A stretch of 64,000 nucleotides of DNA from Bacteroides propionicigenes (GTDB taxonomy: Bacteria; Bacteroidota; Bacteroidia; Bacteroidales; Bacteroidaceae), in NCBI RefSeq assembly GCF_018390535.1, contig NZ_JAHBBW010000015.1, forward strand, positions 1-64,000, given 5' to 3'. Under the pieces are notes generated by a model. The model worked only from the letters and a program-made list of their open reading frames with translations. It made no database searches and had not been told where the DNA came from. Below, in pieces: positions 36,495 to 45,317 of the stretch. Position numbers and translations under genes: made by a program. The first letter of the stretch is position 1, and every line of letters starts with the position of its first letter.

Positions 36495-36569
36495 GGGCGT
36501 TTAGCTCAGCTGGTTCAGAGCATCTGCCTTACAAGCAGAGGGTCGGCGGTTCGAATCCGTCAACGCCCA
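36495..36569 (+). tRNA. tRNA-Val (anticodon TAC), copy 2, without encoded CCA
   Basis: The 74-base body is identical to copy 1 from GGGCGTT to AACGCCC, and the discriminator is again A. After it comes CTTTT, not CCA, so the tail must be added by the CCA-adding enzyme. It lies 27 bp after copy 1 and shares its promoter. The T run after it may help termination. Confidence 0.97.
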
Positions 36570-36689
36570 CTTTTAAGTTGTTTGTACTTTTATAGCTTTG
36601 TGTGTGGTGCGCAAGGCTATTTTTTTGTCCTGTAACTTCATTTTTGTAATTTATTTCTTCTTTATACCTTATTACTCAGAAAAAAGCCG

Positions 36690-36697
36690 TAATTTTG
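36690..36697 (+). promoter_or_regulatory. -7 element upstream of purB
   Basis: TAATTTTG matches TAnnTTTG, 30 bases before the purB ATG; no clear -33 TTTG. Confidence 0.55.
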
Positions 36698-36727
36698 CAC
36701 CCCGATAATTATCTATAAATACGACGT

Positions 36728-38074
36728 ATGGAACTTGATTTACTTACCGCAATCTCTCCGATTGACGGTCGATACAGGGGCAAGACAGATGCTTTGGCTG
36801 CCTATTTCTCAGAATTCGCACTGATAAAATACCGTGTACAGGTTGAAGTGGAATATTTTATAACCTTGTGTGAACTGCCTTTACCTCAGCTGAAAGGGGT
36901 GGACAAGGGCGTGTTCGAGACATTGAGGAACATCTACCGTAACTTTTCCGAAGCCGATGCCGGACGCATCAAGGATATTGAAAGCGTGACGAATCATGAC
37001 GTGAAGGCTGTGGAATATTTCCTGAAAGAAGAATTTGACAAGTTGGGCGGAATGGATGATTACAAAGAATTTATCCACTTCGGGCTGACTTCACAAGATA
37101 TTAACAATACTTCTATTCCATTGTCTGTGAAAGAGGCTTTGGAACAGGTGTATTATCCTCAAATAGAGGAACTGATAGCTCAACTCCGTGCGTATGCGGA
37201 AGAGTGGGCGAATATCCCGATGCTTGCCAAGACGCACGGGCAGCCGGCTTCTCCCACTCGTCTGGGAAAAGAGGTGATGGTGTTCGTGTACCGTTTGGAA
37301 CGTCAGTTGGCTGCGTTGAAGGCTTGCCCGGTAACCGCTAAGTTTGGTGGCGCTACGGGCAATTACAATGCGCATCACGTGGCTTATCCGGAGTATGACT
37401 GGAAAGCCTTCGGCAATAAGTTTGTCGCAGAGAAGTTGGGCTTGGAGCGTGAAGAATATACGACTCAGATTTCCAACTATGACAATCTGTCCGCCATCTT
37501 CGATGCGATGAAGCGCATCAACACGGTGATGATTGACATGAACCGTGACTTCTGGCAGTATATCTCTATGGAGTATTTCAAACAAAAGATTAAAGCCGGA
37601 GAGGTTGGTTCAAGCGCAATGCCGCATAAGGTAAATCCGATTGACTTTGAAAATGCCGAAGGTAATCTGGGCATAGCAAACGCTATTCTTGAGCATCTGG
37701 CTGTGAAGCTGCCGGTGTCACGTCTGCAACGCGACTTGACGGATTCTACCGTATTGCGTAACGTGGGTGTTCCGTTCGGGCATATTGTAATTGCCATTCA
37801 GAGTTCATTGAAGGGATTGCGCAAGCTGTTGCTGAACGAACCGGCTATCTGCCGCGATTTGGATAATTGCTGGAGTGTTGTGGCCGAGGCTATTCAGACA
37901 ATCCTGCGCCGTGAGGCATATCCGCATCCTTATGAAGCGCTGAAGGCGTTGACGCGTACTAACCAGGCTATCACAGAGGCTTCCATCAAAGAATTCATAG
38001 AAGAATTGAATGTAAGCGAAGATATTAAGAAAGAATTACGTGCAATTACCCCCCATACATATACGGGGCTTTAA
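36728..38074 (+). CDS. purB: Adenylosuccinate lyase
   Basis: PurB cleaves SAICAR and adenylosuccinate, releasing fumarate, in purine synthesis. The 448 residues have the fumarase/aspartase signature SSAMPHKVNPIDFENAEG (near 298-315), the catalytic loop, and the conserved TSQDINNT and KTHGQPASPTRLG segments. The N-terminus ISPIDGRY is typical of the E. coli-type enzyme. It is a stand-alone gene with its own -7 element. Confidence 0.97.
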   Translation: MELDLLTAISPIDGRYRGKTDALAAYFSEFALIKYRVQVEVEYFITLCELPLPQLKGVDKGVFETLRNIYRNFSEADAGRIKDIESVTNHDVKAVEYFLKEEFDKLGGMDDYKEFIHFGLTSQDINNTSIPLSVKEALEQVYYPQIEELIAQLRAYAEEWANIPMLAKTHGQPASPTRLGKEVMVFVYRLERQLAALKACPVTAKFGGATGNYNAHHVAYPEYDWKAFGNKFVAEKLGLEREEYTTQISNYDNLSAIFDAMKRINTVMIDMNRDFWQYISMEYFKQKIKAGEVGSSAMPHKVNPIDFENAEGNLGIANAILEHLAVKLPVSRLQRDLTDSTVLRNVGVPFGHIVIAIQSSLKGLRKLLLNEPAICRDLDNCWSVVAEAIQTILRREAYPHPYEALKALTRTNQAITEASIKEFIEELNVSEDIKKELRAITPHTYTGL

Positions 38075-38208
38075 GAAGTGAAAAGAGAGTCCGGAGGTTC
38101 TCAACTTTTTTAATCCGGAATTTGTTTATAAGCTGAAATAAAAGAAAGGTAATTAGAGATAAAGAATGGCCGTGAGGCCAGTAGGTTTAATTTTATTCGA
38201 ATAAAACA

Positions 38209-39693
38209 ATGAGTACAGAAAATGAAACTTGGCGTGATGCTTCTTCCTCAGAGGAGAACTCAGGCGCCGGCCGTGATGGTAACCAATTTAACAGAGAGGG
38301 AGGTTATAACCGCCCGTCTTACAACCGTGAAAATGGCGACCGCCCTTATCGTCCGAGATTTAATAGTGAAAATGGCGATCGTCCGCAACGTTCTTACAGT
38401 AGTGACCGCCCTTATCGTCCTCGCTTTAACCCGAATGCGGAGAATGGCGACCGTCCGCAGCGTTCTTATGGCAACAACGATCGCTCTTATGGCAACAATG
38501 CCGGTGGCGACCGTCCTTATCGTCCTCGCTACAACAGCGAAGGTGGCGACCGTCCACAACGCTCTTATGGCAACAATGATCGTTCTTATGGCAATAATGC
38601 CGGTGGCGACCGTCCTTACCGTCCTCGCTACAACAGTGAAGGTGGTGACCGTCCTTATCGTCCTCGCTACAACAGCGAAGGCGGCGACCGTCCGCAACGC
38701 TCTTATGGCAACAATGCCGGTGGCGACCGTCCTTACCGTCCTCGCTACAATAGCGAAGGTGGCGACCGTCCGCAGCGTTCTTATGGCAATAATGCCGGTG
38801 GCGACCGTCCTTACCGTCCTCGCTACAACAGTGAAGGCGGCGACCGTCCGCAACGCTCTTATGGGAACAGAGACAGCTATAGCCGTCCCATTCGCCGTAC
38901 GGGAGACTACGACCCCAATGCCAAATATAGCAAGAAGAAACAGATAGAATATAAGGAACAGTTTGTTGACCCGAACGACCCGATTCGTCTGAATAAGTTC
39001 CTTGCTAATGCAGGTGTATGCTCGCGTCGTGAGGCGGATGAATTTATTACAGCCGGAGTGGTGTCTGTAAACGGAGTGGTGGTTACTGAACTGGGTACTA
39101 AGATTAAGCGTGGAGACGAAGTGAAGTTCCACGACCAGGCGGTCAGCATCGAACGTAAGATATATGTCCTGTTGAATAAGCCGAAAGATACGGTGACAAC
39201 TTCCGATGACCCGCAGGCACGCCGTACTGTAATGGATTTGGTGAAGGGCGCTTGTGATGAACGTATCTATCCGGTAGGTCGTCTGGACCGTAATACTACG
39301 GGTGTGCTGTTGCTGACAAATGATGGCGACTTGGCTTCCAAGCTGACTCATCCCAAGTATCTGAAAAAGAAAATATATCATGTGCACTTGGATAAGAATC
39401 TGACTAAAGCCGATATGGAACAGATTGCAGCCGGTATTCAGTTGGATGACGGTGAAATCCATGCAGATGCTATCAGCTATACTGATGATTTCAAGAAAGA
39501 TGAAGTGGGTATAGAAATTCACTCCGGCAAGAACCGTATCGTGCGTCGTATTTTCGAATCGCTGGGATATAAGGTTGTGAAGCTGGACCGTGTATTCTTT
39601 GCCGGCTTAACCAAGAAAGGCTTGCGCCGCGGCGAATGGCGTTACCTCACAGAGCAAGAGGTGAACTTCCTGCGCATGGGCTCTTTCGAATAA
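38209..39693 (+). CDS. Pseudouridine synthase (RluB/RsuA family) with long repetitive N-terminal tail
   Basis: The C-terminal 235 residues are a regular RsuA/RluB-type pseudouridine synthase: an S4 RNA-binding domain (about 258-318, [19 protein letters not shown]) and a catalytic domain with [13 protein letters not shown], catalytic Asp360. The first 240 residues are a low-complexity tail of units like [13 protein letters not shown] and RPQRSYGNN, rich in Arg, Gly, Tyr and Asn. The family in E. coli has no such tail of this size (RluB carries a C-terminal one). It probably binds RNA non-specifically; that is inference. The modified rRNA position (23S 2605 in RluB) cannot be proved. Confidence 0.9.
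   Translation: MSTENETWRDASSSEENSGAGRDGNQFNREGGYNRPSYNRENGDRPYRPRFNSENGDRPQRSYSSDRPYRPRFNPNAENGDRPQRSYGNNDRSYGNNAGGDRPYRPRYNSEGGDRPQRSYGNNDRSYGNNAGGDRPYRPRYNSEGGDRPYRPRYNSEGGDRPQRSYGNNAGGDRPYRPRYNSEGGDRPQRSYGNNAGGDRPYRPRYNSEGGDRPQRSYGNRDSYSRPIRRTGDYDPNAKYSKKKQIEYKEQFVDPNDPIRLNKFLANAGVCSRREADEFITAGVVSVNGVVVTELGTKIKRGDEVKFHDQAVSIERKIYVLLNKPKDTVTTSDDPQARRTVMDLVKGACDERIYPVGRLDRNTTGVLLLTNDGDLASKLTHPKYLKKKIYHVHLDKNLTKADMEQIAAGIQLDDGEIHADAISYTDDFKKDEVGIEIHSGKNRIVRRIFESLGYKVVKLDRVFFAGLTKKGLRRGEWRYLTEQEVNFLRMGSFE
38332..38875 (+). repeat. In-gene tandem repeats coding for the basic tail
   Basis: Direct repeats of about 39 and 78 bp encode alternating [13 protein letters not shown] and [13 protein letters not shown] units in the pseudouridine synthase gene. 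The nucleotide identity between units is high (for example, GGCGACCGTCCTTACCGTCC recurs), which suggests recent expansion and possible length variation between strains without a frame change, because the unit length is a multiple of three. Confidence 0.85.
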
Positions 39694-39722
39694 TATATAT
39701 AATAAGGTATAATAACTGTTTT

Positions 39723-41126
39723 ATGGAAAAGATTAGTAGAACAAAGATTGTTGACCTGTTGAAGCGTGAAGACTTTGGCGCTATGGTCAACGTGAAAGGC
39801 TGGGTTCGCACCCGCAGAGGTAGTAAGCAAGTTAATTTTATCGCGCTGAACGACGGTTCTACAATAAATAATGTGCAGATTGTGGTAGATTTGGCAAACT
39901 TCGATGAAGAGATGCTGAAAGATATTACCACAGGCGCTTGTTTGAGCGTGAACGGCGTGCTGACTGAATCGGTAGGCTCCGGTCAGAAAGCTGAAATCCA
40001 AGCTCGTGAAATCGAAGTGTTGGGAACTTGCGATAATACATATCCTTTGCAGAAAAAAGGGCACTCTATGGAGTTCCTTCGTGAGATAGCCCATCTGCGT
40101 CCGCGTACGAATACATTCGGCGCTGTGTTCCGCATTCGTCACAATATGGCTATTGCCATTCATGAATTCTTCCATAAGAAAGGGTTCTTCTACTTCCATA
40201 CGCCTATCATTACGGGCTCTGACTGCGAAGGTGCCGGGCAAATGTTCCAGGTTACTACGATGAATCTGTATGATTTGAAGAAAGACGAAAACGGTTCCAT
40301 TATCTACGATGACGACTTCTTTGGCAAACAGGCGAGTCTGACGGTTTCCGGTCAGTTGGAGGGTGAGCTTGCCGCTACGGCATTGGGTGCTATCTATACA
40401 TTCGGTCCTACGTTTCGCGCCGAGAATTCCAATACTCCCCGTCACTTGGCAGAGTTCTGGATGGTTGAGCCGGAAGTTGCATTCAATGACATTACCGACA
40501 ATATGGACTTGGCGGAAGAATTCATCAAGTTCTGTGTGCAGTGGGCTTTGGATAACTGCGCCGATGATGTGAAGTTCTTGAACGATATGTTTGATAAGGG
40601 CTTGGTAGAGCGTCTGCAAGGTGTCTTGAAAGAAGACTTCGTTCGTCTGCCTTATACGGAAGGTATCAAAATTCTGGAAGAAGCCGTTGCAAAGGGGCAT
40701 AAGTTCGAGTTCCCCGTATACTGGGGCGTTGACTTGGCTTCCGAACACGAACGTTATTTGGTGGAAGAACACTTCAAGCGTCCGGTTATCCTGACGGATT
40801 ATCCGAAAGAAATCAAGGCGTTCTACATGAAACAGAATGAAGATGGCAAGACGGTACGCGCCATGGATGTGCTCTTCCCGAAGATTGGCGAGATAATCGG
40901 CGGTTCCGAGCGTGAGGCCGACTATACCAAACTGATGAACCGCATTGATGAACTGCATATCCCGATGAAGGATATGTGGTGGTATCTCGATACCCGTAAA
41001 TTCGGTACGTGTCCGCACTCCGGTTTTGGGCTGGGCTTTGAGCGTCTGTTGCTGTTTGTAACCGGCATGACTAATATTCGTGACGTGATACCCTTCCCGC
41101 GTACTCCGCGTAATGCAGAGTTCTAA
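39723..41126 (+). CDS. asnS: Asparaginyl-tRNA synthetase
   Basis: AsnRS is a class II synthetase. The 467 residues start with an OB-fold tRNA-binding domain (about 15-110, [16 protein letters not shown]). Motif 2 is visible in [25 protein letters not shown]. Motif 3 is in [16 protein letters not shown] near the C-terminus. The ATG at 39723 is chosen; the in-frame start at 39636 overlaps the previous gene. It ends with a strong terminator. Confidence 0.96.
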   Translation: MEKISRTKIVDLLKREDFGAMVNVKGWVRTRRGSKQVNFIALNDGSTINNVQIVVDLANFDEEMLKDITTGACLSVNGVLTESVGSGQKAEIQAREIEVLGTCDNTYPLQKKGHSMEFLREIAHLRPRTNTFGAVFRIRHNMAIAIHEFFHKKGFFYFHTPIITGSDCEGAGQMFQVTTMNLYDLKKDENGSIIYDDDFFGKQASLTVSGQLEGELAATALGAIYTFGPTFRAENSNTPRHLAEFWMVEPEVAFNDITDNMDLAEEFIKFCVQWALDNCADDVKFLNDMFDKGLVERLQGVLKEDFVRLPYTEGIKILEEAVAKGHKFEFPVYWGVDLASEHERYLVEEHFKRPVILTDYPKEIKAFYMKQNEDGKTVRAMDVLFPKIGEIIGGSEREADYTKLMNRIDELHIPMKDMWWYLDTRKFGTCPHSGFGLGFERLLLFVTGMTNIRDVIPFPRTPRNAEF

Positions 41127-41161
41127 CTGCCGGGAAGTGACATAAAATATCCTAAACGGAG

Positions 41162-41197
41162 AAGCCCGCATAAATTTGATTTATGCGGGCTTTTTTT
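41162..41197 (+). terminator. Terminator after asnS
   Basis: AAGCCCGCATAAA and TTTATGCGGGCTT form a perfect 13 bp stem with a five-base loop and end in seven T. Confidence 0.92.
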
Positions 41198-41206
41198 ATG
41201 CAATAA

Positions 41207-41240
41207 TTTGTTATATTCTCAAAATAAATCTTTATATTTG
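41207..41240 (+). promoter_or_regulatory. Promoter of the DUF4488 gene
   Basis: TTTG at 41207-41210 and TATATTTG at 41233-41240, 22 bases apart (slightly longer than the usual 19-20), 42 bases before the ATG. Confidence 0.5.
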
Positions 41241-41282
41241 TGTCAATAGGAATGACATAACGTTAACCAATATCATACGAAT

Positions 41283-41774
41283 ATGAAAAAGAATTATTTC
41301 TTTACCATGCTGGCAGCGGTGCTGCTCGCGGTAACAGGAGTCCGGGCGCAGGATAAGGCAGCTTTTGAACCTGCGCATCTGCAAGGTATTTGGCAGTTGT
41401 GTCATTATGTGTCTGAGAATCCGGATATTCCCGGAATGCTGAAGCCGAGTAATACATTTAAGGTACTGAGTGATGACGGACGTATCGTTAACTTCACGAT
41501 ACGCCCGGGTACGGATGCCATTATCACAGGATATGGCACGTATCAGCAAATATCGGGCAATGCTTACAAAGAGAGCATCGAGAAGAATATCCATCTGCCC
41601 ATGCTGGATAATAAAGACAATGTCCTTGAATTTGAAATGGGTGAGGGAGGTGTGATGTATCTGAAATATTTCATTGCAAAAGATTTGAACGGAAATGAAC
41701 TGAACACGTGGTTTCATGAAACATGGAAACGGGTGAATATGCCGCCGGTATTCCCGGAAGATATTGTCCGGTAG
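41283..41774 (+). CDS. DUF4488 exported protein
   Basis: A 163-residue protein with a signal peptide ending VRAQD (about 1-23). The mature part resembles the lipocalin-like DUF4488 family of Bacteroides: [12 protein letters not shown], then [42 protein letters not shown] and WFHETWKRV. It is likely a small beta-barrel protein in the periplasm or on the surface. The ligand is unknown. It forms a single-gene transcription unit, with a promoter upstream and the palindromic repeat 106 bp downstream. Confidence 0.82.
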   Translation: MKKNYFFTMLAAVLLAVTGVRAQDKAAFEPAHLQGIWQLCHYVSENPDIPGMLKPSNTFKVLSDDGRIVNFTIRPGTDAIITGYGTYQQISGNAYKESIEKNIHLPMLDNKDNVLEFEMGEGGVMYLKYFIAKDLNGNELNTWFHETWKRVNMPPVFPEDIVR

Positions 41775-41880
41775 CAGGTTTTCAAGACTATTCAATGCTT
41801 CTTACATAGTTCCTGATTACACAATTCTTGAAAAACGCTGCCTATAAGCGTTTGCATATATAAGCGGGCGTTTTTTGGAT

Positions 41881-42029
41881 AGGTGGTGTCAAAATGTAAA
41901 AGCCCTATCATTCTGTCATTCTGAACGCAATGAAGAATCTCTTCTCTGTATACATAAGGGAGGAGATTCTTCGTCGCAAGCTCCTCTGAATGACTGGATG
42001 ATAGGGCTTTTGCATTTTGAATTCAACCT
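41881..42029. repeat. MITE-like palindromic repeat, copy 2
   Basis: A diverged copy of the element at 34562-34720: GGTGTCAAAATGTAAAAG, CCCTATCATTCTGTCATTC, CTGAACGCAATGAAGAATCT, and the inverse arm GAATGACTGGATGATAGGGC. The arms are less perfect than in copy 1, which suggests age. It occupies the gap between the DUF4488 gene and the rplM promoter. Confidence 0.78.
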
Positions 42030-42082
42030 CTTTCTTTTTGTTGTATATCAGCCAAGTGCAATTTAAAAAAAAGAAGAAAACG

Positions 42083-42113
42083 TTTGCCAGTTATAAGAAA
42101 ATCCGTACCTTTG
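42083..42113 (+). promoter_or_regulatory. Promoter of the rplM-rpsI operon
   Basis: TTTG at 42083-42086, 19 bases, then TACCTTTG at 42106-42113: an exact match. It is the same -7 octamer as in the tRNA-Val promoter, consistent with strong growth-linked expression. Confidence 0.85.
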
Positions 42114-42239
42114 CAAGCCGATTATTATCTCATAAGGATAAGCATTTAATTCATAGCGAGTTAATCTCCCTTTGTCCGAGGTGGTTAATTCGTGGTGAAG
42201 CAAAACATTTAGTAGTAACATTTAAAAAAACAATTAAGA
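42114..42239 (+). promoter_or_regulatory. Leader of rplM, candidate L13 autoregulatory site
   Basis: About 120 bases of untranslated leader separate the promoter from rplM. CGAGTTAA (42157-42164) and TTAATTCG (42185-42192) form an 8 bp stem with one G-U pair, and CTC/GAG can pair in the loop. I recall a published ribosomal leader class upstream of L13 in Bacteroidia, but I cannot confirm the match without a covariance model. Confidence 0.45.
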
Positions 42240-42701
42240 GTGGATACTTTAAGTTACAAGACCATTTCTGCAAACAAAGCTACAGTGACTAAAGAATGGG
42301 TCATTGTTGACGCTACAGACCAAGTATTAGGTCGCCTGGGCGCAAAAGTTGCGAAACTGTTGAGAGGAAAGTATAAACCAAACTTTACTCCTCACGTAGA
42401 TTGTGGCGATAATGTAATCATTATCAATGCCGACAAAGTAAAATTAACCGGTAACAAGTGGAATGACAAGGTATATCTGTCATATACAGGCTATCCCGGC
42501 GGTCAGAGAGAAATCACTCCTGCTCGTTTGCAGGCAAAACCGAACGGTGATGACAAGTTGCTGAGAAAAGTAGTAAAGGGTATGTTGCCTAAGAATAAAC
42601 TGGGTGCTCAATTGTTGGGCAATATGTACGTTTATGCAGGCAGTGAGCACAAACATGAAGCTCAGAGCCCGAAAATGATTGATATTAACGCACTTAAATA
42701 A
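42240..42701 (+). CDS. rplM: 50S ribosomal protein L13
   Basis: A 153-residue L13, which binds 23S rRNA early in 50S assembly. Conserved text includes WVIVDATDQVLGRLGAKVA, KYKPNFTPHVDCGDNVIIINA and VVKGMLPKNKLGAQLL. The start is a GTG at 42240, giving MDTLSYKTIS, which fits the family in Bacteroides; no ATG is available nearby. It precedes rpsI by 6 bp, the universal L13-S9 pair. Confidence 0.97.
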   Translation: MDTLSYKTISANKATVTKEWVIVDATDQVLGRLGAKVAKLLRGKYKPNFTPHVDCGDNVIIINADKVKLTGNKWNDKVYLSYTGYPGGQREITPARLQAKPNGDDKLLRKVVKGMLPKNKLGAQLLGNMYVYAGSEHKHEAQSPKMIDINALK

Positions 42702-42707
42702 GAGATA

Positions 42708-43094
42708 ATGGAAGTAGTAAATGCATTAGGCAGACGTAAAAGTGCAATTGCACGTATTTTCGTAAGCGAAGGTACTGGAAAGATTACTATTAACAAGAGA
42801 GACCTCGCAGAGTACTTTCCATCAAGCATTCTTCAGTATGTAGTTAAACAACCGTTGAACAAGCTGGGTGTTGCTGAAAAGTACGACATCAAAGTAAACC
42901 TCTGCGGTGGTGGTTTTACCGGTCAGTCTCAGGCATTGCGTCTTGCAATTGCTCGTGCACTGGTGAAAATCAATGCTGAAGATAAGGCTGCTCTCCGCGC
43001 TGAAGGTTTCATGACTCGTGATCCTCGTTCTGTTGAACGTAAGAAACCGGGACAGCCGAAAGCTCGTCGTAGATTCCAGTTCAGTAAACGTTAA
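42708..43094 (+). CDS. rpsI: 30S ribosomal protein S9
   Basis: A 128-residue S9, whose C-terminal tail reaches the decoding site P-tRNA. It has ALGRRKSAIARI at the start, GGGFTGQSQALRLAIARAL in the middle and the basic end KKPGQPKARRRFQFSKR. It is translated 6 bp after rplM. Confidence 0.98.
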   Translation: MEVVNALGRRKSAIARIFVSEGTGKITINKRDLAEYFPSSILQYVVKQPLNKLGVAEKYDIKVNLCGGGFTGQSQALRLAIARALVKINAEDKAALRAEGFMTRDPRSVERKKPGQPKARRRFQFSKR

Positions 43095-43177
43095 GAGTTA
43101 GAGAACGGTTGGGGCGGACAAGTTGCTTAATTCTCGACTTTCACCTCTCAACTCTCAACTGAAAAAGCGTTTAGTAT

Positions 43178-43228
43178 CTAAACTACCGGGACTCTTCATT
43201 TGGATAGGCTACCCGGCGGTTGGTTTAG
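43178..43228 (+). promoter_or_regulatory. Structured leader of rpsB, candidate S2 autoregulatory site
   Basis: CTAAAC (43178-43183) pairs with GTTTAG (43223-43228), and inside them CCGGG (43186-43190) pairs with CCCGG (43212-43216). The result is a stem with an asymmetric internal loop and a 21-base terminal loop. It lies 44 bp before the rpsB ATG. Many bacteria regulate rpsB through a structured leader bound by S2, so this is a reasonable candidate; whether it belongs to a known family is not shown. Confidence 0.45.
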
Positions 43229-43271
43229 AAAAAACAAAAAAGAAAGTAAACGATTTAAAGATTAAAACAAA

Positions 43272-44108
43272 ATGTCAAGAACAAATTTTGATACATTATT
43301 GGAAGCCGGTTGCCACTTCGGCCACTTGAAAAGAAAGTGGAACCCTGCAATGGCTCCTTATATCTTCATGGAACGCAATGGTATTCATATCATTGACCTC
43401 AACAAGACGGTTGCTAAAATAGACGAAGCTGCTGAAGCTTTGAAGCAAATCGCTAAGTCAGGAAAGAAAGTCCTGTTTGTTGCTACTAAAAAACAAGCTA
43501 AGCAGGTGGTTGCCGACAAGGCTGCATCTGTAAATATGCCTTATGTAATCGAGCGCTGGCCGGGTGGTATGTTGACTAACTTCCCGACAATCCGTAAGGC
43601 TGTGAAGAAGATGGCTACTATCGATAAATTGACTAACGATGGTACTTATTCTAACCTCTCTAAGAGAGAAATTCTGCAAATCTCTCGCCAACGTGCTAAA
43701 TTGGACAAGACTTTGGGCTCTATCGCTGATCTGACTCGTCTGCCGTCCGCTTTGTTCGTTATCGACGTAATGAAAGAGAACATTGCAGTTCGTGAAGCTA
43801 ACCGTTTGGGTATTCCGGTATTCGGTATCGTTGATACTAACTCCGATCCTACAAACATCGACTTCGTTATTCCGGCAAACGATGACGCTACTAAATCGGT
43901 AGAAGTTATCTTGGATGCTTGCTGCGCAGCTATGCAGGAAGGTTTGGAAGAACGCAAGGCTGAAAAGGTAGATATGGAAGCTGCCGGTGAAGCTCCTGCC
44001 AACAAAGGCAAGAAGAAAGCTACAAAAGCAAGACTCGATAAGTCTGACGAGGAAGCAATCAACGCAGCCAAAGCTGCCGCTTTCATCAAGGAAGACGAAG
44101 AGGCTTAA
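43272..44108 (+). CDS. rpsB: 30S ribosomal protein S2
   Basis: A 278-residue S2. Conserved text: LLEAGCHFGHLKRKWNPAM, YIFMERNGIHIIDL, VLFVATKKQAK, and ERWPGGMLTNFPTIRK. A C-terminal extension of about 50 residues, rich in Lys, Ala and Glu, is common in Bacteroidota. It lies 177 bp after rpsI, with a hairpin leader, and precedes tsf, the common rpsB-tsf pair. Confidence 0.97.
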   Translation: MSRTNFDTLLEAGCHFGHLKRKWNPAMAPYIFMERNGIHIIDLNKTVAKIDEAAEALKQIAKSGKKVLFVATKKQAKQVVADKAASVNMPYVIERWPGGMLTNFPTIRKAVKKMATIDKLTNDGTYSNLSKREILQISRQRAKLDKTLGSIADLTRLPSALFVIDVMKENIAVREANRLGIPVFGIVDTNSDPTNIDFVIPANDDATKSVEVILDACCAAMQEGLEERKAEKVDMEAAGEAPANKGKKKATKARLDKSDEEAINAAKAAAFIKEDEEA

Positions 44109-44117
44109 TCATAGAAC

Positions 44118-44195
44118 TGAGAGTTGAGAATTGAAAGTTGAGAGTTACTTTACGGCAATTCTCAATTCTCTATTCTCAGCTCTTTTTCGCTTTTT
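44118..44195 (+). terminator. Stem-loop between rpsB and tsf
   Basis: GAGAGTTGAGAATTG and CAATTCTCAATTCTC pair over about 15 bp with one mismatch, then CTCTTTTTCGCTTTTT follows. It could partly terminate or process the rpsB-tsf transcript. Confidence 0.5.
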
Positions 44196-44235
44196 AGAAC
44201 GATATTTATTAACTAAAATATAAAGGAAAGATATT

Positions 44236-45228
44236 ATGGCTGTAAGTATGGCTGATATAACCAAGCTCCGTAAAATGACCGGTGCTGGTATGATGGACTG
44301 CAAGAATGCATTGAATGATGCTGAAGGCGATTTCGACAAGGCAATGGAAATTATCCGTAAGAAGGGACAGGCTGTTGCCGCTAAGCGTTCAGACCGTGAA
44401 GCTTCTGAAGGTTGCGTTTTGGCTAAGACTACTGGTGACTTTGCAGTTATCATTGCTTTGAAGTGTGAAACTGACTTCGTAGCCCAGAATGCTGACTTCG
44501 TGAAACTGACTCAGGAAATTCTTGATCTTGCTGTTGCCAACAAGTGTAAGACTTTGGATGAAGTGAAAGCGTTGCCGATGGGTAGCGGTACTGTACAAGA
44601 TGCAGTAACTGACCGTAGCGGTATTACAGGTGAAAAAATGGAACTCGACGGTTATATGACTGTAGAGGGTGCAACTACCGTTGTTTATAATCACATGAAC
44701 AGAAACGGTCTTTGTACTATCGTTGCTTTCAACAAGAATGTTGACGAACAGTTGGCTAAGCAAGTAGCTATGCAGATTGCTGCCATGAATCCGTTGGCTA
44801 TTGATGAAGACGGTGTTTCTGAAGAAGTTAAGCAGAAAGAAATCGAAGTTGCCATTGAAAAGACAAAAGCTGAGCAAGTGCAGAAAGCTGTTGAAGCTGC
44901 TTTGAAGAAAGCAGGTATTAACCCGGCTCATGTAGACAGCGAAGATCATATGGAAAGTAATATGTCTAAGGGCTGGATTACAGCTGAAGATGTAGCAAAG
45001 GCAAAAGAAATTATCGCTACTGTTTCTGCTGAGAAGGCTGCAAATCTGCCTGAACAGATGATTCAGAACATTGCTAAAGGTCGTCTGGGTAAATTCTTGA
45101 AAGAAGTTTGCTTGCTGAATCAGGAAGATATCATGGATGCCAAGAAGACAGTAAGAGAAGTGCTGAAAGAAGCCGATCCTGAATTGAAGATTGTTGACTT
45201 CAAGCGTTTCACTTTGCGCGCTGAATAA
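44236..45228 (+). CDS. tsf: Elongation factor Ts
   Basis: EF-Ts exchanges GDP for GTP on EF-Tu. The 330 residues include the UBA-like N-terminus with ITKLRKMTGAGMMDCKNAL, then EASEGCVLAKT, and CETDFVAQN, which contacts EF-Tu. The length is longer than in E. coli (283) owing to an inserted segment in the second half, usual for Bacteroidota. It follows rpsB and ends with a strong terminator. Confidence 0.97.
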   Translation: MAVSMADITKLRKMTGAGMMDCKNALNDAEGDFDKAMEIIRKKGQAVAAKRSDREASEGCVLAKTTGDFAVIIALKCETDFVAQNADFVKLTQEILDLAVANKCKTLDEVKALPMGSGTVQDAVTDRSGITGEKMELDGYMTVEGATTVVYNHMNRNGLCTIVAFNKNVDEQLAKQVAMQIAAMNPLAIDEDGVSEEVKQKEIEVAIEKTKAEQVQKAVEAALKKAGINPAHVDSEDHMESNMSKGWITAEDVAKAKEIIATVSAEKAANLPEQMIQNIAKGRLGKFLKEVCLLNQEDIMDAKKTVREVLKEADPELKIVDFKRFTLRAE

Positions 45229-45253
45229 TTCGGTACAAATAAAAATATATAGA

Positions 45254-45290
45254 AACGGTCGCATGGAGGTATCCATAGCGGCCGTTTTTT
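45254..45290 (+). terminator. Terminator after tsf
   Basis: AACGGTCGCATGGA and TCCATAGCGGCCGTT pair over about 13 bp with a mismatch and a bulge. A T6 run follows. It stands between tsf and the convergent SUI1-like gene. Confidence 0.82.
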
Positions 45291-45317
45291 GTTGAAATTT
45301 TCAGGTATAAGGTGTGT

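Noticed and set aside
36390..36569. Integration site at the tRNA genes
   Set aside because: No integrase gene, no direct repeat of the tRNA 3' end in the window, and core genes on both sides.
38222..38947. Long ORFs in other frames over the repeat region
   Set aside because: They are shadow frames of the repetitive tail of the pseudouridine synthase; the regular codons make long open frames by chance.
41875..42066. 63-codon ORF with HSERNEES-like text
   Set aside because: It is the translation of repeat copy 2 and has no gene features.
43123..43329. 68-codon ORF before rpsB
   Set aside because: It covers the structured rpsB leader, overlaps the true rpsB start in another frame, and has no protein match.
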